64,000 nucleotides of DNA from Dethiobacter sp. (GTDB lineage: Bacteria > Bacillota > Dethiobacteria > Dethiobacterales > Dethiobacteraceae). Position 1 is the first letter of the stretch, and each line of letters starts with the position of its first letter. Made by a program: the position numbers and the translations under genes. The notes under the pieces are model-generated. The model saw nothing but the letters and a program-made list of their open reading frames with translations, was not told the origin of the DNA and made no database searches. Of the stretch, positions 1 to 8,676 are shown in pieces. The DNA lies in contig JAGXRN010000054.1 of NCBI GenBank assembly GCA_018335875.1, positions 1 to 64,000 of the forward strand. The letters are read 5' to 3'.

Positions 1-263
1 GCCATTTAAAAACTCCTCCCTGAAATATTGGCTCAAACAATTGAAAAAATGTGGATTTTGTGGTATCCTTGCCTTGCATATTTTGACTCCTTTATATTGG
101 AGATTTGGGCAAGGACTACCCCATATCTCTATTATAAAGGATTTTTTCTATATATGCAAGGGTTTTATGCCTATTTTGCTTGATATTCTCCTGATTACAC
201 CTATTATCTCAAATTATCTTCCTATTTCCATGCTTGACAAATTAAAATTCAATTTATGCAACT
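1..263. other. AT-rich left edge without a supported gene
   Basis: This stretch is AT-rich. A 77-codon forward reading frame runs through it, but it has no convincing ribosome binding site and its hydrophobic composition is what AT-rich noncoding DNA gives. I see no RNA gene. It lies just past the 3' end of the exonuclease gene and presumably continues the accessory element to the left. Confidence 0.4.
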
Positions 264-1064
264 CTAGTGCCTAGATATATTAATAAGACTTTCTTTATTT
301 TTTGATGTTATAGTCTTATTCGAGATTATACTTTTTATCAGAGGGTTAATTATATTGTATGGTTCTGTCTCTGAAAATTTATCATATTCACATATCCATT
401 TCTCTAATAATCTGAATTTACTGTCATTTATATCACTAGTTATACCCGTGATTATTCCATGTAATGAACTTAGTGACTTAATCAAAATTTGTTTTTCTGC
501 TTTTTTAATATAATTATCTTTCAATTGGAATATCGATGTATTTCGTGTCATAGCTGGATATTTGTTATTTATATAACTAAAAACTTTCTGACAGGCAATT
601 GCATCACTAAGTGCATTGTGATGATTTACTAATTCTATATCTAAATGATTGCAGATATTTTTAAGATTATAACCTTCAATATTAAGAGTACATCTAGCAA
701 GTTCTAAAGTACAAATATAGTAAACTTTAGGTAGTTGTAGCATATAGTTTTTAAGAGTTTTTCCAATAACATTCAAATCAAATGCTGCATTATGTGCTAC
801 AACTACTCCGCTTGAAAAATAGTTACTTATTTTTTCCCAAACTTCAGGAAAAATTGGTTTATCTATAACCATTGATTTTGATATTTTATTAATTTCCATA
901 TTTATTCTGTCAAATTTGCATTCAGGATTTATTAAATAATAATCTTTTGAAACAACCATATTATTCCTAACATGAACAATTCCAATTGAACAAATAGAGT
1001 CATTTATGGAGCTTGGTGTCTCTACATCAATAACTGTGTAAGTGGTTATTCTTTCATTTTTCAT
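264..1064 (-). CDS. DEDDh 3'-5' exonuclease (DnaQ/Pol III epsilon type)
   Basis: Predicted 3'-5' exonuclease of the RNase T/DnaQ superfamily, 266 aa. The DEDDh residues are readable: the D-x-E pair at residues 13-15 (VIDVET), the Asp in AHNAAFD near residue 97, and the H-x5-D arrangement in NHHNALSDA near residues 150-157. The C-terminal third (about 180-266) matches nothing I know and may bind a partner. A strong GGAGG lies eight bases before the ATG. Stand-alone exonucleases of this kind are common on phages and integrative elements, which fits this accessory block. It could act in DNA repair, replication proofreading or nucleic-acid turnover. The fold is well supported; the specific role is not. 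Confidence 0.8.
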   Translation of the reverse strand: MKNERITTYTVIDVETPSSINDSICSIGIVHVRNNMVVSKDYYLINPECKFDRINMEINKISKSMVIDKPIFPEVWEKISNYFSSGVVVAHNAAFDLNVIGKTLKNYMLQLPKVYYICTLELARCTLNIEGYNLKNICNHLDIELVNHHNALSDAIACQKVFSYINNKYPAMTRNTSIFQLKDNYIKKAEKQILIKSLSSLHGIITGITSDINDSKFRLLEKWICEYDKFSETEPYNIINPLIKSIISNKTITSKNKESLINISRH

Positions 1065-1128
1065 TTAGTAGACCTCCATCCCATATTTTAAGTAAGGATG
1101 AGTTTCACCTACTCAATAATAGCCTTAT

Positions 1129-1602
1129 TCAAAGAAAAATATTCCAATCTATTAATCTATGATTGCCAAATTCTTTTTTTATATAATTTTTTATTGCTGT
1201 TATGTTAGAAAAATCTTCGGAAATATTTTCAGTAAAGAAATTCAAATCGTGACTAAAAATATTTTTTCTTATTCTAAAGGTTAGGCTTTTCTTTTCTAGT
1301 TTTCCTTCTTTATTTTCTTTTTTATAATCAATTACTGCTTTAAATATTGTTATAAATCTAAACCTTGCTGTTTCTACTCCATTATCTTGAACTACAATTA
1401 ATTTTCCATCCTCTATTTTATTAAATTCCAATATCTCGTCTGAATTGAATAAACCCATACCTTGTCTACAGTTAAGCCCCGATAAAAACTTTTCATACAT
1501 CGGTTCGCTATAAAAATAATCCACTTCTATCAAATTATTATTAGTATAATTAAGCACAATACAGCCAAACTCTTCCAGCATTTCTTGAAGCCTTGTACTC
1601 AA
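1129..1602 (-). CDS. hypothetical protein (157 aa)
   Basis: I do not recognise this protein. It has 157 residues and is mixed acidic/basic, with no signal peptide or membrane segment. The start is TTG, preceded by a strong GGGGGAG. A basic middle (about residues 90-115, rich in Lys and Arg) is followed by an alternating beta/alpha pattern. It lies between the exonuclease and another unknown gene on the same strand, with loose spacing, so an operon is possible but not obvious. Base composition is AT-rich like the rest of the element. It is probably a real gene because the frame is open over its whole length with a good ribosome binding site. Confidence 0.55.
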   Translation of the reverse strand: MSTRLQEMLEEFGCIVLNYTNNNLIEVDYFYSEPMYEKFLSGLNCRQGMGLFNSDEILEFNKIEDGKLIVVQDNGVETARFRFITIFKAVIDYKKENKEGKLEKKSLTFRIRKNIFSHDLNFFTENISEDFSNITAIKNYIKKEFGNHRLIDWNIFL

Positions 1603-1723
1603 TGTTACTCCCCCTCTCTACTAATTCTTTTTTGGGACACAAATTTAGACACAATAAAAACAGAGACCATAGGCAAACTTTTTTCCCTCTGTCAAATTGG
1701 CAAAGAACTTACTTATTCCATTT

Positions 1724-2233
1724 TTAAATATTTGAGTTTTTCCTGCGTTTTAGATTAGCTTCCTTTACCATATTTATTAGCTTTGAATGTGCATTTATAT
1801 TAAATTCTATAGCCTTTTCAACAGCCAGGGGACTATTCTCCCATAGAGCAGGGTATTTACTTCTAATAAAATTAATTAAAGCAATTTTTTCTTTTGCAGT
1901 AGGAATATCAGGAGCTTTAGGAATTGGCAAAGGCTCATCCCCTTTACTTAATTCCTCTACAGTCATAAATCCAAACATATTAAAATTGTAAAATTTATCG
2001 TGTCTTTCCTGTGTAGTCAATACATATTGACCGTGCTCTTCTAATTGAATTCTGTCAAACCCGACACGGATTAGCCGCCAAGGTTTTCTGTTTTTTGTCT
2101 CGTAATAAAGGTTAACCATAAGGACTGAGGAATTCCCCAACTCTGGAATCGCCTTATATGTTGAATCGTTTGGAGTTGGAATTGTATAGACCTTACCTTC
2201 ACTTGTTATATAAAGAAACTTTATTCCAGGCAT
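1724..2233 (-). CDS. hypothetical protein (169 aa)
   Basis: An uncharacterised soluble protein of 169 residues. The N-terminal half is beta-rich (short strands with many aromatic residues, about 1-90), which suggests a small barrel or SH3-like fold. The C-terminal part (about 105-165) looks helical and ends in a basic tail rich in Lys and Arg. There is no Cys motif, signal peptide or transmembrane segment. A GGAG sequence lies about eight bases before the ATG. Neighbours are other unknown genes on the same strand. I cannot assign a function. Confidence 0.55.
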   Translation of the reverse strand: MPGIKFLYITSEGKVYTIPTPNDSTYKAIPELGNSSVLMVNLYYETKNRKPWRLIRVGFDRIQLEEHGQYVLTTQERHDKFYNFNMFGFMTVEELSKGDEPLPIPKAPDIPTAKEKIALINFIRSKYPALWENSPLAVEKAIEFNINAHSKLINMVKEANLKRRKNSNI

Positions 2234-2333
2234 ACGTTTTCTTTTCTCCTTAACCCAAAGATTAATCTTTTTGAAGAAATAATGTATTATTTACTTTTTA
2301 AAACTTTGGTTCGCCAGTAATATTAAAAAAGTC

Positions 2334-3071
2334 TTATTTCCTGTCACTCAACTTCTTAGCTTTTTCAAGTCTTTCAAATAATTTTGGAGGCATAGCTCCT
2401 GGGGCATGCTTCTGCTTCGCAAATCTCTCTAATATTTCTACCTCTTTATCATAGTCCTTTTGTTTGCGGTACATTTTGGCTAAATTTTCATATGGGGCTG
2501 GAGCAACTCCCCAGTCATTCTTTTTGGCTTCTCGTTCAGTCTTTTTAACATCTTTCAGATATTTGGCTTCAAGCTCCTCTGGAGTATATTCTACCTCTGT
2601 TCCCCATATGTCTAATCGAATACCAGGGTGTTTTCCATCTCTAGCTCTAAACATAACCTTTATAGTAGCATATAAAGGGGTGTTGGATTGAGTTTTCTCA
2701 AATACTTCCTCAGCAAAAAAACCCTCAACTATGCCTAGTTGCCCTTGTTGCATATTATTCTTGTCATCAAGCCAAGAGCCATTTACTAGTAAGACTTTTT
2801 TACCCTTGGGTTGCCTCTCAACTGATACTTTTCTATAAGTTCCGTCAATAAAGGAATTAACCGTGCCTTCATTTCTACTGATACCTGACACAAATGCATC
2901 ATATACAACTCTCTTAACATTAGCTGCAGGTTGCTTTTGGTTTATTCTAACAAAGTGGCTTTCATCACCTGGGTTCCTATAATCAATGTTATAACCTGCT
3001 TCACCGTTGATAATAGGAGCCTCTTTAGCACCTTTGGACAACTTATCCTTTACTCCTTTTAAGAGTCCCAT
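2334..3071 (-). CDS. hypothetical protein with C-terminal TPR-like helices
   Basis: About 245 aa, cytoplasmic. The first 25 residues form a basic amphipathic segment. Residues about 30-160 are beta-rich and resemble no domain I can name. Residues about 190-225 have the spacing of a single tetratricopeptide-like helix pair (an A-x-x-Y pattern followed by EVEILERFAK). I place the start at the ATG at 3071 because AGGGGG lies just before it; a TTG two codons upstream is in frame. The gene sits 15 bases after the YaaC-like gene stop on the same strand, so the two are probably co-transcribed. The function is unknown; a role in binding a partner protein is a guess from the TPR-like tail. Confidence 0.6.
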   Translation of the reverse strand: MGLLKGVKDKLSKGAKEAPIINGEAGYNIDYRNPGDESHFVRINQKQPAANVKRVVYDAFVSGISRNEGTVNSFIDGTYRKVSVERQPKGKKVLLVNGSWLDDKNNMQQGQLGIVEGFFAEEVFEKTQSNTPLYATIKVMFRARDGKHPGIRLDIWGTEVEYTPEELEAKYLKDVKKTEREAKKNDWGVAPAPYENLAKMYRKQKDYDKEVEILERFAKQKHAPGAMPPKLFERLEKAKKLSDRK

Positions 3072-3086
3072 ATTCAACCCCCTTAC

Positions 3087-4181
3087 TTAACACCTAAGAC
3101 GTTCTCTCCTACGTTCGTCAGTAATTCTTTCATAAATCTCTGGAAACAATTCATCTGCAATTTCCCTGTTGCTTTTTTGTATGTTAAACGAATTATGAAA
3201 AATGTAATCTTCTCGGAATAAAGCATTTACTACAATATGTAAATACCGTTGTTTACACACATCAATTGATTTGCTAATGATTTCTGATTCAAGTGATATA
3301 TTTGGGTCAACATAAGCACCCCATCGTTCAGGCTGGTATCTGGACATCATTCCGAAAGCGTAGATAATTAAATAGGCAATTGATATTTCATTTAACTTAA
3401 AAATATTTTCTTCTTTTTTGGAGGGGATTCTTAGATACTCTTCACCAGCGATTGATTTAAATAATAAACCTAACTCAGACAAACTTTTTTTGGCATATGT
3501 ATATTTCTCAATAATAAAAGTATCTTCTTTGACTTCTAAGCTATATTCATTTTCTTGCAACAAACTTTTAATTGAGTGTAATTGCTCCTTTAGTTCGCTA
3601 AAATGAATACTATCTATATTGATGATAAATTTTGATTGTCTTTCGCTGTAAAACGGCACAACTCTTGGATGCTTGTTATAAACATGCAAATATAGCTGAT
3701 ATAAATCTGGAAGTTGACTTATTAATTCCTGTAAGTTAGTACTTATATTTAGGAAACTGCCTAAATCATAGATTTTTAATAAATCAGAAAAAGTTCCATA
3801 CTGTCCAATTTTAACTGTTTCATTTGATAGTGACAAAACTCCTTCACCATCTGGTTTATTAGCTCCATGCTTCCTAAACATATTAGTAAAATTTATACCT
3901 GCAGAACTTTTTATCATAACTAATGCCTTTGCTAAATTTAACATTCCATAACTTAGCAATAAGGGTCGTGTCAGTAGAGACACTTGACTTGAAGCTGTAA
4001 AAAACTCTCTTGCCTGTCGGGTACAATAGACTACACTTTTTGTACGCAATTCAACTTCACTGTCAGTTATTTCAGTATGAACTGCGGAAAGATGTCTACC
4101 TACGTATTCTGTGCTTTCAAATAAGCCTAACAGTGACCATAACTCTCTTTGAGCGTCTGTTGTGTATATGATTTTAGGCAT
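3087..4181 (-). CDS. YaaC-like protein
   Basis: A roughly 364-aa helical protein that I match to the YaaC family (named after a Bacillus subtilis gene of unknown function). The resemblance is strongest around residues 75-105, where a LLSYGMLNLAKALVMIKSS segment matches the family signature, and in overall length and helical content. The start is taken as the ATG at 4181, in front of which lies GGGGATG; a frame open further upstream has no ribosome binding site. It probably shares a transcript with the 2334-3071 gene. YaaC proteins are found both in core genomes and in defence or mobile islands, and no biochemical role is established. Confidence 0.6.
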   Translation of the reverse strand: MPKIIYTTDAQRELWSLLGLFESTEYVGRHLSAVHTEITDSEVELRTKSVVYCTRQAREFFTASSQVSLLTRPLLLSYGMLNLAKALVMIKSSAGINFTNMFRKHGANKPDGEGVLSLSNETVKIGQYGTFSDLLKIYDLGSFLNISTNLQELISQLPDLYQLYLHVYNKHPRVVPFYSERQSKFIINIDSIHFSELKEQLHSIKSLLQENEYSLEVKEDTFIIEKYTYAKKSLSELGLLFKSIAGEEYLRIPSKKEENIFKLNEISIAYLIIYAFGMMSRYQPERWGAYVDPNISLESEIISKSIDVCKQRYLHIVVNALFREDYIFHNSFNIQKSNREIADELFPEIYERITDERRRERLRC

Positions 4182-4305
4182 TAAATCACATCCCCTGTAA
4201 ATTATCTTCGATAGTGTCATCTCATAAACAGATATGTTCACCATTCTCCATAAGTTTCCATATTCCTCTATATTAACTTATACGCAATATAGTTGATTCC
4301 CATAA

Positions 4306-4515
4306 CTATTCATCAGGAACATACTCAAACAAATCTCCAGGCTGGCAGTCCAAAGTCTTACATAACTTATCCAAATGGTCAATTTCCAGCCTCTTAACTG
4401 TTCCATGCCATAACTTTGACGCAGTACCAGGCCTTATGCCAGTTTCCTCAGATAACCTCTTCTGTGTCATTCTGTGCCTTCCCATTAATTCAGCTACTTT
4501 TATGTGAATAGTCAT
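4306..4515 (-). CDS. XRE/Cro-type HTH repressor (YozG-like)
   Basis: A 69-aa single-domain DNA-binding protein of the Cro/C1 family. The helix-turn-helix is in the first 45 residues (MTQKRLSEETGIRPGTASKL) and the rest matches short YozG-like regulators (DHLDKLCKTLDCQPGDLFEY). An ATG four codons upstream has GGAGG directly against it, too close to function, so I use the second ATG. It is divergent from an excisionase-like gene, with a roughly 135-bp shared control region that carries an inverted repeat. That arrangement is the usual repressor/early-gene switch of prophages and integrative elements, so it may control lysogeny or excision. Confidence 0.8.
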   Translation of the reverse strand: MTIHIKVAELMGRHRMTQKRLSEETGIRPGTASKLWHGTVKRLEIDHLDKLCKTLDCQPGDLFEYVPDE

Positions 4516-4541
4516 ATATTTATTCATACCTCCTTCTACTA

Positions 4542-4554
4542 TAGTGCACCACTA
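4542..4554. promoter_or_regulatory. inverted repeat between divergent HTH genes, candidate operator
   Basis: TAGTG-CAC-CACTA is a five-base-arm inverted repeat in the gap between the XRE repressor and the excisionase-like gene. A partial second copy (CTAGTG) lies about 45 bases further on. Paired half-sites between divergently transcribed genes are where Cro/C1-type repressors normally bind. The assignment to this repressor is inference. Confidence 0.4.
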
Positions 4555-4650
4555 AATGAAATAATAACCATTAGAAATACTACCGCTAGTGTATTATAAT
4601 TATTATTAGCAGTAGTTTTATTGTCAAAACGGGGATGGAGGTGTAACAAG

Positions 4651-4941
4651 ATGGGAAAAAATAATAAAACAGCACATGCTACAGCAGAGGAAATAGCAAA
4701 AATCATGGAAAAGCCATACTGGACAAGGGAAGAAGCGGCCAAGGTTATCGGTGTGGGGATTAACCAGATGTCGGAATTAATAAATAATGCAGAAGTACCA
4801 GTTTTCCGGTATGGCGGCATCAGGAGAATTCCGCGTGATGAGTTTGTGCAATGGATTTCTGACAAAAGCTTTGATGCAATACAGATTAGGATGGCGGCGC
4901 GCGGAAAAAAGCTCACAGATTTCAGACAAAAAAAAGAATAA
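4651..4941 (+). CDS. excisionase-like HTH (MerR/Xis-type) protein
   Basis: A 96-aa DNA-binding protein. Residues about 30-80 match the helix-turn-helix 'excisionase family' domain: YWTREEAAKVIGV, then a recognition helix, then the wing GGIRRIPRDEFVQWI. The ATG at 4651 has GGAGGTG nine bases ahead; the longer frame from a TTG includes that site and is rejected. Proteins of this type act as recombination directionality factors or as small regulators. It is divergent from the XRE repressor. A second excisionase-like gene (15929-16126) lies near the integrase, so this one is not necessarily the Xis of that integrase. Confidence 0.75.
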   Translation: MGKNNKTAHATAEEIAKIMEKPYWTREEAAKVIGVGINQMSELINNAEVPVFRYGGIRRIPRDEFVQWISDKSFDAIQIRMAARGKKLTDFRQKKE

Positions 4942-4985
4942 CTAAGCCTGCCCTAAAACTGACAAGTGACAGGAAGTGAAACATT

Positions 4986-5378
4986 ATGATTAATTTTAAA
5001 TACATGATTAAAGGCACTCCCATTAACTGGTTTTCCACAACCTTATCAAAAGAACAATTAATTGAACAATATAAACAAGAAGCATCTGAAGCAAGCAGTT
5101 ATGAAGTAAGCCAATATGAAAATATCGTAAATATCAAACATGTCTTTATCGAAAAAGCAGTTAAGTGGATTACTGGAAAAATGCCTCATACAATTAAATA
5201 TTTTTCTATTCCTGATTATGCCGCTCGCGACATGGAGATATGTGCCTTAGCAAAAATGTCAGGCAATGTGACAACTTATATGTTTACAAATAATAAAGAA
5301 TTTGCTGATTTTGTAAGTAAGCAAAGTGGTTTTGATATTTTTGAGGTTGCCATTGCCATAAAAAATCCCCAAGGCTGA
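4986..5378 (+). CDS. hypothetical protein (130 aa)
   Basis: An unrecognised 130-residue soluble protein, probably alpha/beta. There is no Cys-rich motif, signal peptide or membrane helix. AGGAAGTG precedes the ATG at a workable distance. It follows the excisionase-like gene by 44 bases on the same strand and may be expressed with it. Its codon use and AT content match the surrounding element. I cannot assign a function. Confidence 0.55.
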   Translation: MINFKYMIKGTPINWFSTTLSKEQLIEQYKQEASEASSYEVSQYENIVNIKHVFIEKAVKWITGKMPHTIKYFSIPDYAARDMEICALAKMSGNVTTYMFTNNKEFADFVSKQSGFDIFEVAIAIKNPQG

Positions 5379-5674
5379 GGGGGTAAAATTTGACCTTATT
5401 AAAGGGCTGCTATCCGGCAGTTCTTTTTTATTGAAAGGTGAAGCCTTAAAAAATAAAATGGGCAACTAGCTTCCTCATTGTGAGATATTGCTTTATTTCC
5501 ATATATTTTGCATTGCCTTAACTGTTTGGAACAGCTAATATGGTATAGCAGTTTTTATACGAAGATTTATTATAGTTATATATATACTTATTTATTTATT
5601 ATTTTTGCAGGAAATTCTGCGGTTTTCTTTAATTTAATTAGAATTAAAAGGTAAAAAAGGGAGCTTTTGCTGAA

Positions 5675-6526
5675 ATGAAATTAGCAACTACCGTCTTGTC
5701 AAACCAAAAAAAATTATATTACATTTATGAACTTATTATGGCTTTCCTTGCCCTTGCTGTTCTGGCAGTGTTAATTATTGAATTTACCCGTCCCTTAAAT
5801 GAGGCACAACAACTCCTTCTCGCTAAAATTGACTTTTCTATTTTGGCAGTCTTTGCAGTAGACTACTTTTACCGGCTGGCCCGTACTAAAGAAAAATGGA
5901 AGTTCTTTAAAAGTAACATTTTTGACTTAATTGCAATTATGCCTTTTGACAAGGCCTTTCGGTTAGCACGTCTGGCCCGACTAACCAGGCTAACAAGGCT
6001 ATCTCGTACTACACGCCTTTCCAGGGCTACTAGGATTACCAGAGTAGGACGTATTATTGTCATCGGACGTAAGTTTGTTTATAACCTTAAAGGCATTTTA
6101 ACAACCAATGGGCTTCATTATATGCTTTTATTTACAGCTTGCCTGATTATTACTGGAGCTATCAGTATCAAAGCTTTTGAACCAAACATGGACACTTTTG
6201 GGGATGCCCTTTGGTGGGCTCTTGTTACGGCTACAACAGTCGGCTATGGGGATATTTCACCAGAATCTGCAGGCGGTAGAATTGTTGCGGCTATCCTTAT
6301 GCTGGGGGGCATTGGCTTTCTTGGTATGGTCACAGGTAGCATAGCCACATACTTTGTTGATAAATTATCTCACGGCGAACAGAAAAAATCTGTAGCCAGT
6401 GAACAGATAGAATATGTAAAAAACAAACTAAACGAACTGGAAAAATTGGAGAAGGAAGATTTGCAACACATTACACGCATTATTACCAGTGTCTGGGAAG
6501 AAACCAAAATAAACAACGCTAAATGA
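5675..6526 (+). CDS. voltage-gated-type potassium channel
   Basis: A 283-aa integral membrane protein with the six-helix voltage-gated cation channel plan. S1-S3 lie in about residues 15-92, a strongly basic S4 at 96-132, and S5, pore and S6 between about 150 and 240. The selectivity filter TVGYGD is intact, which makes it K+-selective. The C-terminus (about 245-283) is a charged coiled-coil that could tetramerise the channel. S4 is unusual: Arg occurs at every third residue from 96 to 126, eleven in a row. Kv-type S4 helices typically have four to seven. The gene stands alone between an unknown gene and the MBL-fold gene. The family call is firm; gating behaviour is not known. Confidence 0.9.
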   Translation: MKLATTVLSNQKKLYYIYELIMAFLALAVLAVLIIEFTRPLNEAQQLLLAKIDFSILAVFAVDYFYRLARTKEKWKFFKSNIFDLIAIMPFDKAFRLARLARLTRLTRLSRTTRLSRATRITRVGRIIVIGRKFVYNLKGILTTNGLHYMLLFTACLIITGAISIKAFEPNMDTFGDALWWALVTATTVGYGDISPESAGGRIVAAILMLGGIGFLGMVTGSIATYFVDKLSHGEQKKSVASEQIEYVKNKLNELEKLEKEDLQHITRIITSVWEETKINNAK

Positions 6527-6565
6527 TAAAGATTTAATACAAAAAATCATCGGAGGTAAATAAAA

Positions 6566-8053
6566 ATGGGTGACTTTTTGGCATTTATTGGATTATTGGG
6601 CTTTTTCGCAGGCCTAGTAATGCTAATCTACAACTTTATTAAAAAGAAAGTTAAAAAAACTGCAGTTATCATAACAGTAGTATCATTTTTCTTATTTATT
6701 ACAGGTGCAGCTATTTCCGGCCCGTCAGAAAAAGCATCCCCACCAAGCGAACCGCCAGTAACGGCAGTGGGACAACAAGAATCAGAGCAAATAGAATCAG
6801 ATGAAAAAGAAATAGCTGAGGATCAGAGCAGCGAAAAAACTGAAGGAGCGAGCCAGGGTTTGTCTGAAAAAGATAAACCTGTTGCAACTACCCCAGGCGC
6901 AACAGCTCCAGCATCCACCACAACTGTCACCGGACAGATGAAGGTGCATTTTATAGACGTAGGCCAGGGTGATGCAATACTCGTTCAAACACCTACACAA
7001 AATATCCTTATTGATGGCGGTGACCGTGGCAATACTGTCGTCAATTACCTGCGTAATTTAGGCGTAAATAGCCTGGATGTTGTTATCGGTACTCATCCTC
7101 ACGCCGACCATATTGGTGGCCTTATTAACGTCATGCAGAGTATCCCTGTAAAAGAGGTTATTGACCCAGGCGTTGTCCATACAACCAAGACTTTTGAAGA
7201 TTACCTTACTCTCATTGATGAGAAGAACATTATCTTTACTGAAGGCCGTGCCGGTATGTCCCGTGATTTGGGTGGCGGTGCTAAAATGGAAATACTGCAT
7301 CCTGTTTCCCCTTCAAGCCGCCATCTAAACGATGCATCCATAGTAGTCAAAATAACATTTGGTGAAGTCAGCTTCATGCTGACTGGCGATGCCGAGCAAG
7401 CGGCAGAAAATCAGATAAGAAGCCGAGGCTATGACCTTAACAGCACAGTGTTAAAAGTAGGCCATCACGGGAGCCGAACCAGTACAATAACCGCATTTCT
7501 TAATGCAGTTAAGCCGGAAGTAGCCGTTATAATGAGTGGAAAAAATAACACTTACGGCCATCCACATCAGGAAACACTTGCTAAACTTACTGAAGCTGGC
7601 GTAAAAACTTATCGGACTGATTTACATGGGACAATTGTTATTACCACTGACGGACAAACTTATGATATTAACCAGAAACAACCTTATCAGTACACCCCAC
7701 CTAAAGTACCTGAGCCTGCTACTTCCTCCCCCACGCCTACGCCTACTACTCCAACCACTACACCTACGCCTGCTCCCGAAAATAAGCTTTCTGTTATCAG
7801 CTATACAGAAACAGTACCCCAAGGGGGAACAGCTAGCATAACAGTCCAGGGAAAGCCAAACACACAGTACTCAATTACAGTCACTTATAAGTCAGGGCCT
7901 AGCAAAGCTTCTGGTCTGGAAACAAAAACATCAGGCTCTGATGGAAAGGTTAGCTGGACATGGAAAGTCGGCGCAAACACAACTCCTGGCTCTTGGCCAA
8001 TTGACATTAATGGTGGCGGAGAAAGCGTCAGGGTTAATTTTACAGTTCAATAA
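6566..8053 (+). CDS. ComEC/Rec2-like MBL-fold hydrolase, membrane-anchored, with C-terminal Ig-like domain
   Basis: A 495-aa protein with four parts. Residues 1-55 carry two membrane helices. Residues about 60-120 are a low-complexity Glu/Pro/Thr linker. Residues about 125-375 are a metallo-beta-lactamase-fold domain of the ComEC C-terminal type, with HFIDVGQGDA, the metal ligands HPHADHIGG, the TGDAE Asp and GHHGS. A Pro-Thr linker then leads to a beta-sandwich domain (about 405-495). The domain is predicted to sit outside the membrane. It is followed 22 bases later by a DUF3006 gene, a common pairing. Extracellular hydrolases of this type are suspected nucleases or phosphodiesterases; the substrate is unknown. 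GGAGG precedes the ATG. Confidence 0.85.
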   Translation: MGDFLAFIGLLGFFAGLVMLIYNFIKKKVKKTAVIITVVSFFLFITGAAISGPSEKASPPSEPPVTAVGQQESEQIESDEKEIAEDQSSEKTEGASQGLSEKDKPVATTPGATAPASTTTVTGQMKVHFIDVGQGDAILVQTPTQNILIDGGDRGNTVVNYLRNLGVNSLDVVIGTHPHADHIGGLINVMQSIPVKEVIDPGVVHTTKTFEDYLTLIDEKNIIFTEGRAGMSRDLGGGAKMEILHPVSPSSRHLNDASIVVKITFGEVSFMLTGDAEQAAENQIRSRGYDLNSTVLKVGHHGSRTSTITAFLNAVKPEVAVIMSGKNNTYGHPHQETLAKLTEAGVKTYRTDLHGTIVITTDGQTYDINQKQPYQYTPPKVPEPATSSPTPTPTTPTTTPTPAPENKLSVISYTETVPQGGTASITVQGKPNTQYSITVTYKSGPSKASGLETKTSGSDGKVSWTWKVGANTTPGSWPIDINGGGESVRVNFTVQ

Positions 8054-8075
8054 AGCTTTAAATTAGGAGGCCAAT

Positions 8076-8294
8076 ATGAAAGCTATTATTGACCGTTTTG
8101 AAGGTGACTACGCTGTTGTATTATTTGGGGATGAAGAGATAAAAGCGGATATACCAAAAAAACTTCTCCCCAAAGGTGTTCGGGAAGGAAGCTGGTTGAA
8201 AGTGTCTTTTGAACTTGATGCTGAAGGCACAAAGAAGCAGGAGGAGAAAATAAAAAATCTGCTGGACAAATTGAAGAACAAACAAAAAAGTTAA
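8076..8294 (+). CDS. DUF3006 domain protein
   Basis: A 72-aa protein matching DUF3006, a small beta-rich domain starting M-K-A-I-I-D-R-F-E-G-D-Y-A-V-V, with a basic helical tail rich in Lys and Glu. AGGAGG lies ahead of the ATG. DUF3006 genes are repeatedly found next to ComEC-like MBL-fold genes, as here (22-base gap, same strand), so the two are probably translated from one mRNA. The domain resembles small OB- or SH3-like modules, which is only a suggestion that it helps bind nucleic acid. Biochemical function is not known. Confidence 0.8.
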   Translation: MKAIIDRFEGDYAVVLFGDEEIKADIPKKLLPKGVREGSWLKVSFELDAEGTKKQEEKIKNLLDKLKNKQKS

Positions 8295-8322
8295 CGTGGT
8301 ATATTTGGGCCTACACAGATTT

Positions 8323-8391
8323 AAAACGGACAAGCTAATACCAAACCTCATACAAGCTCCTTTTGCCACGTTACAGAGGCAACTGGAGCTT
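8323..8391. repeat. direct repeat copy A containing a hairpin
   Basis: About 70 bases that recur at 9063-9132. The shared core is a hairpin with AGCTCC and TTGCC on the left arm and GGCAA and GGAGCT on the right. The similarity also covers the unpaired 30 bases to the left (GACAAGCTAATACC versus GACAGGCTAATACT). It follows the DUF3006 gene and could act as its terminator, although no T-run follows in this copy. Confidence 0.6.
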
Positions 8392-8463
8392 CTCCTTAAC
8401 AAAATCAATTTTGGCAAGGATGTTTTAAAGTAACCTACAACCCCCTGTCAATAATTACATATA

Positions 8464-8676
8464 CTAAGGATAATCAATACAACTACTGTAATTATCTGCC
8501 CTACACCTGAATAAACGATTAACGCTCTTTTTTAAACCTTTAACAACTCCATACTTTTTAATAGCTATAATTGCGTATTCTGAACAAGTTGGATAAAACC
8601 TACAATTACCAGTCAATTTAGAAAGGCGTTTTTGGTAAAACCTTATTAAAGTGATTATCATTCTAGTCAACGTCAT
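8464..8676 (-). CDS. yidD: YidD membrane protein insertion efficiency factor
   Basis: A 70-aa YidD family protein. The signature is complete: FYQKRLSKLTG, then CRFYPTCSEYA, then the helix containing KKYGVVKG and the RLFRC tail. YidD is a small membrane-associated protein that helps YidC-dependent insertion of membrane proteins. In most Firmicutes it sits in the rpmH-rnpA-yidC cluster near the origin. Here it is alone in an accessory element beside a zinc-ribbon gene, with which it overlaps by 14 bases, and both are flanked by the two direct repeats. It is therefore likely a second, mobile copy. The family call is firm. Confidence 0.9.
   Translation of the reverse strand: MTLTRMIITLIRFYQKRLSKLTGNCRFYPTCSEYAIIAIKKYGVVKGLKKSVNRLFRCRADNYSSCIDYP

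Noticed and set aside
41-274. Forward 77-codon frame at the left edge
   Set aside because: No ribosome binding site and AT-rich composition; it overlaps the end of the exonuclease gene on the other strand.
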